A DNA stretch of 42,257 nt. Source: Rhodobacter sp. Lineage in GTDB: Bacteria; Pseudomonadota; Alphaproteobacteria; Rhodobacterales; Rhodobacteraceae. The DNA lies in assembly GCA_016704435.1 (NCBI GenBank), contig JADJAB010000023.1:1-42257 (forward strand), in the 5' to 3' direction. Both the position numbers and the translations under genes were made by a program. Within the stretch, counting starts at the first letter, position 1; each line of letters opens with the position of its first letter. This document shows, piece by piece, positions 15,406 through 23,314 of the stretch. Under the pieces are notes generated by a model. The model had not been told where the DNA came from. It worked only from the letters and a program-made list of their open reading frames with translations, and made no database searches.

Positions 15406-15672
15406 CTAGTCGTCCTCGTCCTTGCCGGCATCCTCGCCGGCCGACAGGCCGGGCGCGAAACCGGCAGCGGCAAGGACCAGCATCAGCCAGATCAGGAAGA
15501 AGTAGACGACATCGCCCGAAGTGACCCGCGGCGCCGCATCGGGCGGCGACCACAGCACCGGCAGGATCATCAGAAAGGCGCCGAATACCGGCAGGAGCCG
15601 CGCCGCATCGCGCAACCGGCGGCGGCGATAGGGGTCGCGGGCCAGGAACATCGGGCGGCGCGGGCGCTTCAT
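15406..15672 (-). CDS. Small membrane protein between response regulator and kinase, 88 aa
   Basis: Starts MKRPRRPMFLARDPYRRRRL, a strongly basic cytoplasmic N-terminus, followed by two membrane segments (about 26-45 LPVFGAFLMILPVLW and 54-75 VVYFFLIWLMLVLAAAGF) and an acidic tail AGEDAGKDEDD. Its ATG overlaps the response-regulator stop (ATGA at 15669-15672), and it is 4 bp from the kinase ATG, so all three are one operon. Small membrane genes often sit beside SSS transporters such as ActP. It may be an accessory to the transporter half of the kinase; inferred from position only. Confidence 0.75.
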   Translation of the reverse strand: MKRPRRPMFLARDPYRRRRLRDAARLLPVFGAFLMILPVLWSPPDAAPRVTSGDVVYFFLIWLMLVLAAAGFAPGLSAGEDAGKDEDD

Positions 15673-16094
15673 CCCTGCCCCCCCGGGCCATTCCCCAGGC
15701 CGTTCTCCGGGCCGCTCTCTGGCCCCGCGGTGCCGGTCATGGCGCGCACCTCGGCCAGGATATCGGCATTGGCAAAGGGCTTGGCCATGAAGCGGTTGGC
15801 GCCCGCGCGTTCGGCGGCCTCGCGGTCGCGCGGCTGGCCCCTTGCGGTCAGCATCAGGACCGGCAGAAGGGCGGTCTTGGCCTGGGCGCGCAGCGCGGCC
15901 AGAATCTCCAGCCCCGAGGCGCCGGGCAGCATGTGGTCCAGGATCACCAGATCGGGCATCAGCTCCGCCGCGCGCCGGGCGGCGCCGCCGCCTTCGGCCA
16001 GGTGTGTCACCTGCCAGCCGTCACGAACAAGGATGAAGCGGATCGCCTCGGCGATGTTCTCCTCGTCCTCGATGAGAAGCACATGCTTGCCCAT
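15669..16094 (-). CDS. Receiver-only response regulator, 141 aa
   Basis: Single receiver domain: acidic pocket LLIEDEENIAEAIRFILVRD, phosphoacceptor Asp in PDLVILDHMLPG, Thr in LMLTARGQ, and Lys in RFMAKPF. A glycine/proline-rich tail (TAGPESGPENGLGNGPGGQG) replaces any output domain. A GTG four codons upstream (16106) is in frame, but the GGGGGG ribosome site would touch it; ATG 16094 has better spacing. It presumably accepts phosphate from the downstream SSS-kinase and passes it on or acts by protein contact, since it has no DNA-binding domain. Confidence 0.88.
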   Translation of the reverse strand: MGKHVLLIEDEENIAEAIRFILVRDGWQVTHLAEGGGAARRAAELMPDLVILDHMLPGASGLEILAALRAQAKTALLPVLMLTARGQPRDREAAERAGANRFMAKPFANADILAEVRAMTGTAGPESGPENGLGNGPGGQG

Positions 16095-16196
16095 GGCGGC
16101 AGGCACCCCCCTTTGATCCGGGCCACGCCTCTTGCGGCCTTGGCGCCACTATCGGACGAAGCGGGGACCGTTGTCAAAGCGCAGCTTCGCGGCGGG

Positions 16197-17483
16197 TCAG
16201 ACACCCTCGCGGGTGATCGAGGGTTCGCGCCGGGCGGCACAGTCCGACCGCGGGCAGATCCGGCAGGTCGAGCCGACGCCCAGCACGCCGGGCCGGCGGG
16301 GGCCCGGATCGGGCAGGATCAGCATCGCCGCCTCGCGCAGTTCCGGCCCGGCAAAGCCGCCCGGAAGGCGGGTCTGGCAAAAGGCCAGCGTCGCGAAGCG
16401 CCCGCCCGACGGCCCCACGGTTTCCACCTGCGCGCCGACCGGCGCCATCGGCCGGGCCAGTGCGGCATAAAGCGGCCACAGCGGGCAGGCCGCGCCGAAA
16501 CGGGGCAATGGAAAGCCATGCGCGGGTTTGCGGAAGAGAAGCGTGCCTGAGGCGTCGCAGGTCACGAACCCGGCCTCGGACCCCGGCAAGAGTGCGATCC
16601 GCCGCATCACCCGCAGCACATCGGTGCCGAAGGCGGCGGCCAATTGGCCCGGATCGGGGCCGATCTGTTCCAGCGCCGCGGTGAACCCTGCCAGCGGCAG
16701 CGCCGCCGCATCGCCCGCCACCCGCGCCACATGCGCCCGCGCCAGATCGCGCGCGGCGCTGGAGGCCAGGGCGCCGACCTCGCGCTCCAGCGCCTCCGGC
16801 CCGGCGCCTTCCAGCGCGGCCAGATGCCAGCCCCGGTCGGCAAGCCAATGCTCCACCTCTTCCTGCGGGGCGGCGATGCCCTGTTCGCGCGCCGTCGCCG
16901 AACCGTCGAGGAAGGCCACCAGCGCCTCGGCCCCGCCGGCCAGCCGCTCGCTGTCCTTGTGCAGGTTGCGGTGGAACCGCGCCTGCAGGTCCGGGTCCAG
17001 GTCACCGGTCTCGGCCAGGATCTCGGCCGTGGCGCGGACCGAGGTCAAAGCCGACAGCAGTTCATGCAGTGCCGCCGACAGGTGCGGGTCATGGGTCATC
17101 CGGTCGTTCAGCGCCTCGACCGCGCGTTCCAGCGACCCTGCGCGCGCCTGCAAGGCCGCCGTCAGCGCCGCCCAGCCGGGATAGCGGCCGGCGAATTCCT
17201 CCAGCCGGTCGATCTCGGCCCGCACGGCGGGAAAGCCGGCCGCCGCGGCGCGCAGGTCTTCGGTCAGGTCGGCACCCGCGCCCTCGGCCAGCGCCTGCGG
17301 GTCGACGCCCAGCGCGCCGGCCAGCCGCACCAGCACCGACGGCGTGACCTTGCGGCGGTTGTGTTCGATCAGGTTCAGGTAAGAGGGCGAGATCTCTGCC
17401 CCCGCCGCCACGTCACCCTGCTTCAGCCCCAGCGACAGCCGCTTTTCCCGAAGCCGCGTTCCCGTCAGCGCCGTCGTCGGCAT
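16197..17483 (-). CDS. Short-chain fatty-acyl-CoA regulator (RamB/PrpR-like, XRE HTH + DUF2083), 428 aa
   Basis: The N-terminal XRE helix-turn-helix reads RLREKRLSLGLKQGDVAAGA then ISPSYLNLIEHNRR (about residues 9-47). A long helical middle and an acyl-CoA-regulator C-terminal domain follow. The C-terminus has GSTCRICPRSDCAAR, which with the upstream Cys in FGAACPLWPLY fits the Fe-S cysteine set described for mycobacterial PrpR. The family controls acetate, propionate or glyoxylate genes. An in-frame ATG exists at 17522, but it lies inside the promoter palindrome, so ATG 17483 was chosen. It precedes the response regulator/SSS-kinase operon on the same strand with about 100 bp between them, so a joint role in acetate or acyl-CoA response is plausible. 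Confidence 0.88.
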   Translation of the reverse strand: MPTTALTGTRLREKRLSLGLKQGDVAAGAEISPSYLNLIEHNRRKVTPSVLVRLAGALGVDPQALAEGAGADLTEDLRAAAAGFPAVRAEIDRLEEFAGRYPGWAALTAALQARAGSLERAVEALNDRMTHDPHLSAALHELLSALTSVRATAEILAETGDLDPDLQARFHRNLHKDSERLAGGAEALVAFLDGSATAREQGIAAPQEEVEHWLADRGWHLAALEGAGPEALEREVGALASSAARDLARAHVARVAGDAAALPLAGFTAALEQIGPDPGQLAAAFGTDVLRVMRRIALLPGSEAGFVTCDASGTLLFRKPAHGFPLPRFGAACPLWPLYAALARPMAPVGAQVETVGPSGGRFATLAFCQTRLPGGFAGPELREAAMLILPDPGPRRPGVLGVGSTCRICPRSDCAARREPSITREGV

Positions 17484-17515
17484 GACCGCCCCTTGCCTTT
17501 GCATCCTGTCAATTC

Positions 17516-17544
17516 CTTGCAAATTTACAAGGCATTTACAAGGC
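17516..17544 (-). promoter_or_regulatory. Probable autoregulatory operator of the acyl-CoA regulator
   Basis: CTTGCAAATTTACAAG (17516-17531) is a palindrome CTTGNAAATTTNCAAG, and TTTACAAGGC occurs twice in tandem (17524-17533, 17535-17544). It lies 33 bp upstream of the chosen ATG. The TTTGCAA-type core resembles RamB-family sites known from Corynebacterium, so self-regulation is likely (inference). Confidence 0.6.
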
Positions 17545-17553
17545 GGCGCGGCC

Positions 17554-17970
17554 CTACTCCATCGAGGCGAAGCGGTGGCCGTAAAAGGCGATTGCCCGCA
17601 GCCCGCAGTCCTGCACCGCCAGATGCAGATGCGCGCCTTCGTTCACACCGGGGGCCGCGGCATCGCGCGCCAGCGCCGCGCGTCCCTTGGCCAGCGCGCC
17701 GCCTGCCCGGCTGCGCCAGAACCGGATCTGTTCGTCGACATGCGCCTCCAGCCTTGGCGGACCGGTTTCGCGCGTGATCTCGCGGATGCGTTCGGCCACG
17801 GCCAGGCAATAGGCGGCCTCGCCCGCCGGATCGGCCATGCCGTAAAGATAGCCCGAAGGCGCGGCAAAACCGCTGCGTGACACTTGCCAGAAGAGGCCCG
17901 CCACCCCCAGCACGACCAGAAACCACCCGATGATCCGCACGACCGCCTCCCACGCATAGGGGGACAGCAA
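17554..17970 (-). CDS. Hypothetical membrane-anchored protein, 138 aa
   Basis: One N-terminal membrane segment (about 10-29, VVRIIGWFLVVLGVAGLFWQ) is followed by a helical soluble domain containing AYCLAVAERIREITRETGPP and ending FYGHRFASME. No catalytic motif recognised. Probably a periplasmic domain anchored to the inner membrane. It lies between the acyl-CoA regulator promoter (17544) and the terminator of the pyrimidine transporter operon (17992-18021), so it has its own short transcription unit. Function unknown. Confidence 0.65.
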   Translation of the reverse strand: MLSPYAWEAVVRIIGWFLVVLGVAGLFWQVSRSGFAAPSGYLYGMADPAGEAAYCLAVAERIREITRETGPPRLEAHVDEQIRFWRSRAGGALAKGRAALARDAAAPGVNEGAHLHLAVQDCGLRAIAFYGHRFASME

Positions 17971-17991
17971 AGCACGAAAAGGTAAAGAAAT

Positions 17992-18021
17992 GGCGGGCGC
18001 GAGGGTGCCCCCGCGCCCGCC
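17992..18021 (-). terminator. Terminator of the ABC transporter operon
   Basis: Perfect 10-bp arms GGCGGGCGCG (17992-18001) and CGCGCCCGCC (18012-18021) with a 10-base loop, 18 bp after the substrate-binding protein stop. On the minus strand the stem is followed by ATTTCTTTACC, a reasonable U-tract. Good intrinsic terminator candidate. Confidence 0.75.
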
Positions 18022-18039
18022 CGTTCCGAAAGCCGAAGG

Positions 18040-19020
18040 TTACTCGGCCAGCGCCTTGTCGGTGATCATGCTGGTCCAGGCCCCTTCCGGCGCCTTGGTG
18101 ATGACCGGGTCCGACCCGCCCGACAGAAGCGAAGCCACCGTGCGCTCGGCCGCCGCCACGTCCAGCGCGCCGTTCGATCCCGCGGTCAGCTTGGCCACTT
18201 CGCCCATCATCCGCTTCTGGTGCTTTTCGGTCTGGGCGCCGGTCTCGTCATTTTCCAGAACGATCATCGCCGCCTCGTCCGGGTTCGCCTCGGCGTATTT
18301 CCAGCCTTTCATGCTGGCGCGGACGAATTTCACCATCGTCTCTTGGAAGGCCGGATCGGCCAGCCGGTCCTCAAGCACGTAAAGCCCATCCTCCAGCGTC
18401 GCGACGCCCTGGTCTTCGTACTTGAAGGTCACCAGCTGCTCGGGCGTGATGCCGGCGTCGATCACCTGCCAGTATTCGTTGTAGGTCATGGTCGAGATGC
18501 AGGCCGCCTGCTTTTGCAGCAGGGGATCGACGTTGAAGCCCTGCTTCAGCACCGTCACCCCGCCGGCAGAGCCATCGGTCGCCAGGCCAAGCTGGCTCAT
18601 CCACGACAGGAACGGGTATTCGTTGCCGAAGAACCAGACGCCCAGCGTCTTGTCCGGGAAGTCCGCCGGCGAGGTGATGCCGGATTCGGCCAGACAGGTC
18701 AGCATCATGCCCGAAGACGCGAACGGCTGCGCGATGTTGACCAGCGCCAGGCCCTTTTCGCGTGCGGCCAGGGCGGCCGGCATCCAGTCGACCATCACAT
18801 CGGCGCCGCCGCCGGCGATCACCTGCGTCGGCGCGATGTCGGGGCCGCCCGGCTTGATGTCGACGTTCAGGCCTTCTTCTTCGTAGAAGCCCTTGTCCTT
18901 GGCGACGTAGTAGCCGGCGAACTGGGCCTGCGTCACCCACTTCAGCTGCAGCGTCACGTCCTCGGCACTGGCCGAGCCGGCCATCAGCGCCAGCAGGCTG
19001 GCCGTCATCAGTTTCCTCAT
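18040..19020 (-). CDS. ABC transporter substrate-binding protein (NMT1/THI5-like), 326 aa
   Basis: Periplasmic binding protein for an importer, probably of a pyrimidine. Signal peptide 1-19 (MRKLMTASLLALMAGSASA, cleavage before EDVT). The mature start LQLKWVTQAQFAGYYVAKDK is the typical NMT1 opening, followed by the family's GGPDIAPTQVIAGGGADV segment. NMT1 proteins bind thiamine-precursor pyrimidines (ThiY), riboflavin or related rings. Here two permeases, an ATPase and pyrimidine-degradation genes lie upstream on the same strand, so uracil, thymine or a dihydropyrimidine is the likely ligand (inference). GGAGGTGAG precedes the ATG. It is the last gene of the operon. Confidence 0.88.
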   Translation of the reverse strand: MRKLMTASLLALMAGSASAEDVTLQLKWVTQAQFAGYYVAKDKGFYEEEGLNVDIKPGGPDIAPTQVIAGGGADVMVDWMPAALAAREKGLALVNIAQPFASSGMMLTCLAESGITSPADFPDKTLGVWFFGNEYPFLSWMSQLGLATDGSAGGVTVLKQGFNVDPLLQKQAACISTMTYNEYWQVIDAGITPEQLVTFKYEDQGVATLEDGLYVLEDRLADPAFQETMVKFVRASMKGWKYAEANPDEAAMIVLENDETGAQTEKHQKRMMGEVAKLTAGSNGALDVAAAERTVASLLSGGSDPVITKAPEGAWTSMITDKALAE

Positions 19021-19038
19021 CGTCTCACCTCCATGTTG

Positions 19039-19061
19039 CGGCCCCTCTTTGCCGGGGGCCG
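19039..19061 (-). other. Intercistronic hairpin before the binding-protein gene
   Basis: CGGCCCC (19039-19045) and GGGGCCG (19055-19061) can pair across a 9-base loop between permease stop and binding-protein ATG. No U-tract follows. Such hairpins often stabilise the downstream transcript of an abundant binding protein; function inferred. Confidence 0.4.
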
Positions 19062-19078
19062 GTTTGAATTCCGTCGTC

Positions 19079-19936
19079 CTAGTGCCGCTGCGACGGGTGC
19101 CAGAAGGTCACCCAGCGTTCGACAAGCGCAATCGCCCCATAGAGCACCGATCCCGCCAGCGCCGCCACCACGATTTCGGCCCAGACCACGTCCAGTCCCA
19201 GCCGCCCCACCTCGGCCGAGATGCGAAAGCCCATGCCGACGATCGGGCTGCCGAAGAACTCGGCCACGATCGCGCCGATCAGCGCCAGCGTGGTGGCGAT
19301 CTTCAGACCGTTGAAGATGAACGGCATCGCCGCCGGCAGCCGCAGTTTCAGCATCGACTGCCAGTAGCCGGCGCCCCAGGTCGCCATCAGGTCGCGCTGC
19401 ATCCGCTCGCTTGCCTGCAATCCCGCGACGAGGTTGATCAGCACCGGAAAGAACACCATCACCACCACGACCGCCGCCTTGGACTGCCAGTCGAAGCCGA
19501 ACCACATCACCAGGATGGGGGCCAGGCCGACAATCGGCAGGGCGGCGACGAAATTGCCGACGGGCAGCAGGCCGCGTTGCAGGAACGGGCTGCGGTCGAT
19601 CAGGATTGCCACGGCAAAGGCCGCCGCCACGCCGATCACGAACCCGCTCAACGCGCCCTTCACCACGGTCTGAACGAAATCCGCCCAGAGCATCGCGGTC
19701 GAGCCCGCAAAGGTCCGCGCTATGACCGACGGGGCGGGCAGAATCACGGCTTGCACCTGATAGGCGCGCACGATGCCCTCCCACAGCAGCACAAGTGCGG
19801 CGCCGAACAGCAGCGGCACCGCGACCCGTGCCGCGCGGGTGGCCCTGCGCGACAGGCCGATGTTCAGCGCCCAAAGTGCCAGCCAGACCGCCACCGCACC
19901 GGTCAGCCACAGCGGATTCGCGGGCGCCCAGGTCAT
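19079..19936 (-). CDS. ABC transporter permease, 285 aa
   Basis: Inner-membrane permease of the SsuC/ThiX type. It starts MTWAPANPLWLTGAVAVWLA, has about six membrane segments, and contains the cytoplasmic coupling motif DLMATWGAGYWQSMLKLRLP (EAA loop) followed by AAMPFIFNGLKIATTLALIG. Its ATG overlaps the stop of the other permease (ATGA at 19933-19936). The two permeases resemble each other and probably form a heterodimer in the importer. The frame is open upstream of 19936, but that part is only the shadow of the neighbouring gene. Confidence 0.9.
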   Translation of the reverse strand: MTWAPANPLWLTGAVAVWLALWALNIGLSRRATRAARVAVPLLFGAALVLLWEGIVRAYQVQAVILPAPSVIARTFAGSTAMLWADFVQTVVKGALSGFVIGVAAAFAVAILIDRSPFLQRGLLPVGNFVAALPIVGLAPILVMWFGFDWQSKAAVVVVMVFFPVLINLVAGLQASERMQRDLMATWGAGYWQSMLKLRLPAAMPFIFNGLKIATTLALIGAIVAEFFGSPIVGMGFRISAEVGRLGLDVVWAEIVVAALAGSVLYGAIALVERWVTFWHPSQRH

Positions 19937-20799
19937 GCCCCGACCCCCATCCGCCGGTTCGCCAGCCGTTCGACCAGCCCGACCAGCACGATCAAGAGCC
20001 CCGCCAGGATCGCCGCCGCGAACAGCGCCGCCCACATGATCAGCGGCTCGCCGAACTGGCTGCCGATCAGCATCCTTGCACCCAGCCCCTCGATCGCACC
20101 CGAGGGCAGCTCGCCCACGATGGTGCCGATCAGCGCCGCCGCCACGGCCACTTTCAGCGAGGCAAAGAAATAGGGCAGCGAGGCGGGGAGGCGCAGCTTC
20201 CAGAAGGTCTGGCCCTCGCTGGCGCCATAGGTCTTCAACAGGTCCAGCTGCATGTGGTCGGGCGCGCGCAGGCCCTTGACCATGCTGACCAGCACGGGAA
20301 AGAACGACAGATAGGCCGAGATGACGGCCTTCGGCACCTCCTTGGTCTCGATGCCGATCTGGTTCGAGACGGTCAGGATCATCGGCGCCAGCGCCACGAT
20401 GGGAATGGTCTGGCTGATGATCGCCCAGGGCATCACGCTTTGGTCCATGACGCGGAACCGCACGATGGCCATGGCCATTCCGACACCGAAGACGATGCCT
20501 AGGGCAAAGCCCGCCATGGTGCCGCGGAAGGTGACGAAACCGTGGTAGACCAGGCTGCGCTTCGAGGTGACGGCCTGCCCGGCGATGCCCTTCCACAGGT
20601 TTTCCGCCACCTGATGCGGCGGCGGCAGCAAGGGCCGGTCCTGCGCCATGGTCAGCGGGATGACCTGTCCCCAGGTCACGGTCTGGCCGTTGCGCGTCGC
20701 CTGATCGAAGACCCAGGTCGAATTCATCCAGACCGATCCCGCGTACCAGATCGCCAGAATGGCGCAAAGAACGGTGAAGATCGGGAAAGCGTTACGCAT
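19933..20799 (-). CDS. ABC transporter permease, 288 aa
   Basis: Paralogue of the following permease: starts MRNAFPIFTVLCAILAIWYA, has a periplasmic region (about 25-75), then the membrane domain with the EAA loop LLKTYGASEGQTFWKLRLPA and ASLPYFFASLKVAVAAALIG. Its ATG overlaps the end of an unrelated membrane-protein gene (ATGCGTAA, 20792-20799), so translation is probably coupled to it. In the transporter it would pair with the 285-residue permease. Confidence 0.9.
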   Translation of the reverse strand: MRNAFPIFTVLCAILAIWYAGSVWMNSTWVFDQATRNGQTVTWGQVIPLTMAQDRPLLPPPHQVAENLWKGIAGQAVTSKRSLVYHGFVTFRGTMAGFALGIVFGVGMAMAIVRFRVMDQSVMPWAIISQTIPIVALAPMILTVSNQIGIETKEVPKAVISAYLSFFPVLVSMVKGLRAPDHMQLDLLKTYGASEGQTFWKLRLPASLPYFFASLKVAVAAALIGTIVGELPSGAIEGLGARMLIGSQFGEPLIMWAALFAAAILAGLLIVLVGLVERLANRRMGVGA

Positions 20800-21454
20800 G
20801 GGCTGACCTGCCCGTACCGTCTATGCCCCGGATGCGCTGACGCGCATCCAGCCATTCGAAGAACACATACATTGGCCACCAGACCAGACCCGACACCGCG
20901 AAGAAACCACTCGGCAGCATGAAACACTCTATGAACTGATAATACCCGTCCGTGCCGTGGTCAGTAAGCTTGAAAGGTCGGGCGAATGTGTTCCATCGAT
21001 CGCCCAATCCGTCCTTCATGACAAAGACGCTGTAGGCGAAAATCACAATCGAAAAAACCCAGAGCACCGATAGGGTCAGGACAAGGTCAGCATAACGGCG
21101 CTTGATGTCGCGGACCTCATTTCGTGGAAAGATGCAGGCCTGCCTTGCCGGGATGGGACCGAAGATCCTTGCCCGCAGGAGCCGCAGGGAAACAAGGCCC
21201 AGGATCGACAGGAAGATGAGGAGGATGAAGTGCAGTGTAAGGATTGGTCCGACTATAGTTAGTGGCACGCCGACAAAGAATAGCGCTCCCAGTAGAACGA
21301 TCAACCATAACCCTTTATCGCCAGTGACCTGCCGCGAACCTCTGTCGGGGTCGAAACGCGACAGAGCAGTGCGCGCATTCTCCGGCGGAACAATTCCGAC
21401 CACATAGGGCCAGCCACCGGGCCTCAGGAGCAGCGCCTGCCACAGGTGCTTCAT
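20792..21454 (-). CDS. Orphan hypothetical membrane protein inside the ABC operon, 220 aa
   Basis: Starts MKHLWQALLLRPGGWPYVVG. Membrane segments at about residues 50-90 (two close together: LWLIVLLGALFFVGVPLTIV, LHFILLIFLSILGLVSLRLL), about 130-150 (VLWVFSIVIFAYSVF) and about 190-208 (GFFAVSGLVWWPMYVFFEWL). A soluble stretch RNEVRDIKRRYADLVLTLSV lies between. No family recognised. It has visibly lower GC and different codon use from its neighbours, yet overlaps both exactly: ATGA with the EamA-like gene before it and ATGCGTAA with the permease after it. It therefore seems an acquired gene now expressed as part of the operon. Confidence 0.75.
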   Translation of the reverse strand: MKHLWQALLLRPGGWPYVVGIVPPENARTALSRFDPDRGSRQVTGDKGLWLIVLLGALFFVGVPLTIVGPILTLHFILLIFLSILGLVSLRLLRARIFGPIPARQACIFPRNEVRDIKRRYADLVLTLSVLWVFSIVIFAYSVFVMKDGLGDRWNTFARPFKLTDHGTDGYYQFIECFMLPSGFFAVSGLVWWPMYVFFEWLDARQRIRGIDGTGRSAHA

Positions 21455-21786
21455 GCCTTGCCCCCCGTCGGCCAGGCAATCAGCGCCACCGCCACCACGC
21501 CAAGCGCGACACCGGCCAGTTGCAAGGGCGTCGGACGTTCGCCAAAGACCACCATCGCCATGGCGGTGATCGCCAACAGCTGGAACACCGCAGACAGCGC
21601 GATGGCCAGCCCCAGCCCAGAACCGCGCATCACCTGCACCATGATCCAGTTGCCAAGGCAGAACAGCGTCAAGGCCGCCAGCAGGACCGGAAGGCCACCC
21701 TTGACCGCATAGGTCTTGAGCACGCCATTCGCTCCCACGAACACGGCGGTCGAAAGCGCCAGCCATAGCAAGGTCGGCCCTGTCAT
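21451..21786 (-). CDS. EamA/SMR-like small drug/metabolite transporter, 111 aa
   Basis: Four membrane segments in 111 residues (starts MTGPTLLWLALSTAVFVGAN; SGLGLAIALSAVFQLLAITA; last segment LAGVALGVVAVALIAWPTGG), the half-size EamA/SMR arrangement that works as a dimer. The conserved GE..... LAG pattern (VFGERPTPLQLAGVALG) is present. The ligand is unknown; operon context suggests export or exchange of a pyrimidine-related compound. Begins one base after the upstream stop (TGA-G-ATG) and overlaps the next gene by four bases. Confidence 0.8.
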   Translation of the reverse strand: MTGPTLLWLALSTAVFVGANGVLKTYAVKGGLPVLLAALTLFCLGNWIMVQVMRGSGLGLAIALSAVFQLLAITAMAMVVFGERPTPLQLAGVALGVVAVALIAWPTGGKA

Positions 21787-21787
21787 C

Positions 21788-22166
21788 TCAGCGCCCCTTG
21801 CGCTTCGGGCGCGGCGACGGGGCGCTTTGCGCCGCCAATGCCGCCGCCCGTGCGGTCTCGTCCATCGCGTCCCAGTCGCGCGCGGCGCGCAGACCGTCGC
21901 GCAGGTCCCAGACCCACAGGACCAGCGCCAGCGGATAAATCAGCACGATCAGCCCCAGCCACAGCAGGATATCCGCCATCTGAATCATCGTGCGGGCGGC
22001 CAGTTCGATCCCCTGCGACAGCCACAGCGAGCCCGCCACCACCGCAGCCGCCCCCCAGCACCGCCAAGGGAATTCCCAGCGCCCATTTCGCAAAGTCCCA
22101 CCAGCAGTCCCGCGCCGTGGGCGGTGGCAGTTTCGGCAACGGTGCGGCCTTGCGTGCCATGCTCAA
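21788..22166 (-). pseudogene. Small membrane protein of the transporter operon, one frameshift
   Basis: ATG 22166 overlaps the ATPase stop (ATGA). It reads MARKAAPLPKLPPPTARDCW, then WDFAKWALGIPLAVLG. Here six Cs (22051-22056) on the plus strand shift the frame; with five, it continues AAAVVAGSLWLSQGIELAAR and MADILLWLGLIVLIYPLALV, ending SPRPKRKGR at TGA 21788-21790. The repaired protein (about 125 aa) has three membrane segments and a charged C-terminus. No family recognised. Homopolymer location makes a sequence error likely. Confidence 0.6.
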
Positions 22167-22945
22167 TCATCCTGATGCCCCGCCCGCAGACCCTCGCGGA
22201 CCCGGTGGGCGATCTCTATGAACTCGCGGCTGTCGCGGATGTCCAGCGGCCGATCCTTTGGCAGCGGGCTGTCGATCACATCGGTGATGCGGCCGGGGCG
22301 CGGCGACATGACGACGATCTTCGTGCTCAGGTATACCGCCTCGGGGATTGAATGGGTGACGAAGGCAATTGTCTTGCCGGTGCGCGCCCAAAGCTTCAGG
22401 AGTTCCTCGTTCAGTCGGTCGCGGACGATCTCGTCCAGGGCGCCGAAGGGCTCGTCCATCAGCAGGATGTCGGCATCGAAGGCCAGCGCGCGGGCGATCG
22501 AGGCGCGCTGCTGCATGCCGCCCGACAGCTGCCAGGGGAATTTCTTGCCGAATCCCGCCAACTCCACCAGGTCCAGCACCCGCTCCACGCGGGCCGTCTG
22601 GTCGGATTTGGAGAACCCCATGATTTCAAGCGGCAGCCGGATGTTGCCGGCAATCGTGCGCCAGGGGTAAAGCCCCGCCGCCTGGAACACATAGCCATAG
22701 CCGCGCTGCTTGCGCGCCTCGTCCGCAGTCATGCCGTTCACCGTCAGACTGCCGCCCGTCGGCCGCTCCAATGCTGCGATGCAGCGCAGAAAGGTGGTCT
22801 TGCCGCAGCCCGAAGGGCCGAGGAAGCAGACGAACTCGCCCTCGGCGATGGTCAGATCGACGTCCTTCAACGCATGCACCGGGCCATCGGCGGTCTGGAA
22901 GGTGAGGTTCAGACCCTTTGCCTCAATCACAGGTCTGTTCAGCAT
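22163..22945 (-). CDS. ABC transporter ATPase, 260 aa
   Basis: Nitrate/sulfonate/taurine-type (SsuB/ThiZ) ATPase powering the importer. Walker A FLGPSGCGKTTFLR, Q-loop YVFQAAGLYPW, signature QLSGGMQQRASIARAL, Walker B ADILLMDEPFGALDEI and H-switch FVTHSIPEAV are all present. The start MLNRPVIEAKGLNLTFQTAD was chosen at 22945 with AAGGACCGAGG before it; an in-frame ATG at 22963 is further from a ribosome site. First gene of the transporter part, about 110 bp after the small orphan gene at 23054. Confidence 0.92.
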   Translation of the reverse strand: MLNRPVIEAKGLNLTFQTADGPVHALKDVDLTIAEGEFVCFLGPSGCGKTTFLRCIAALERPTGGSLTVNGMTADEARKQRGYGYVFQAAGLYPWRTIAGNIRLPLEIMGFSKSDQTARVERVLDLVELAGFGKKFPWQLSGGMQQRASIARALAFDADILLMDEPFGALDEIVRDRLNEELLKLWARTGKTIAFVTHSIPEAVYLSTKIVVMSPRPGRITDVIDSPLPKDRPLDIRDSREFIEIAHRVREGLRAGHQDD

Positions 22946-23053
22946 CCTCGGTCCTTCGCACAATACCTAATCACCAGCCGCGGGTGAGTGTAAAACCGCT
23001 TCAGAGAGCTTAGGTTCTTGGCGGCGAGACGCAGAACCCGATGGGGACATGTG

Positions 23054-23284
23054 CTATCCAAAGAAACCCTTCTTCTTGGCTGGCCGAGGTGACAAAATAT
23101 TGACGTTGCGACCCGTTTCGCTATCGCCCTGAGTTACGATTACGATCGAAGTAAGGTCCGTACCCTTCTTTAGAAGGACGTTGTGCATCAAGGCTCCCAT
23201 TGCTGCCATGTTGACGGAGTATCCCGCCAACTCCCAGCCAGCACCAAGAAGATCTGCAATTTGATCGCTACCATCATCCGCCAT
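23054..23284 (-). CDS. Orphan small hypothetical protein, 76 aa
   Basis: Starts MADDGSDQIADLLGAGWELA; middle HNVLLKKGTDLTSIVIVTQG; end SPRPAKKKGFFG. Pattern G-W-E-L..YSV then LLKKG resembles small single-domain bacterial proteins of unknown role; no family name is safe. GGAG lies about 8 bases before the ATG. It directly follows the dihydropyrimidinase gene (stop 23315 if repaired) and has lower GC than its neighbours. Together with 20792-21454 and 24767-25105 it is one of three unrelated-looking insertions into the pyrimidine operon. Confidence 0.65.
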   Translation of the reverse strand: MADDGSDQIADLLGAGWELAGYSVNMAAMGALMHNVLLKKGTDLTSIVIVTQGDSETGRNVNILSPRPAKKKGFFG

Positions 23285-23314
23285 ATTGCCAGCTCCACTA
23301 GTCGAACAAAGAAC

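Noticed and set aside
12988..16116. Very long open frame (over 1000 codons) on the plus strand opposite the histidine kinase
   Set aside because: It is the antisense shadow of a well-supported gene in GC-rich DNA; composition is His/Arg/Gln-rich with no domain, and it has no ribosome site.
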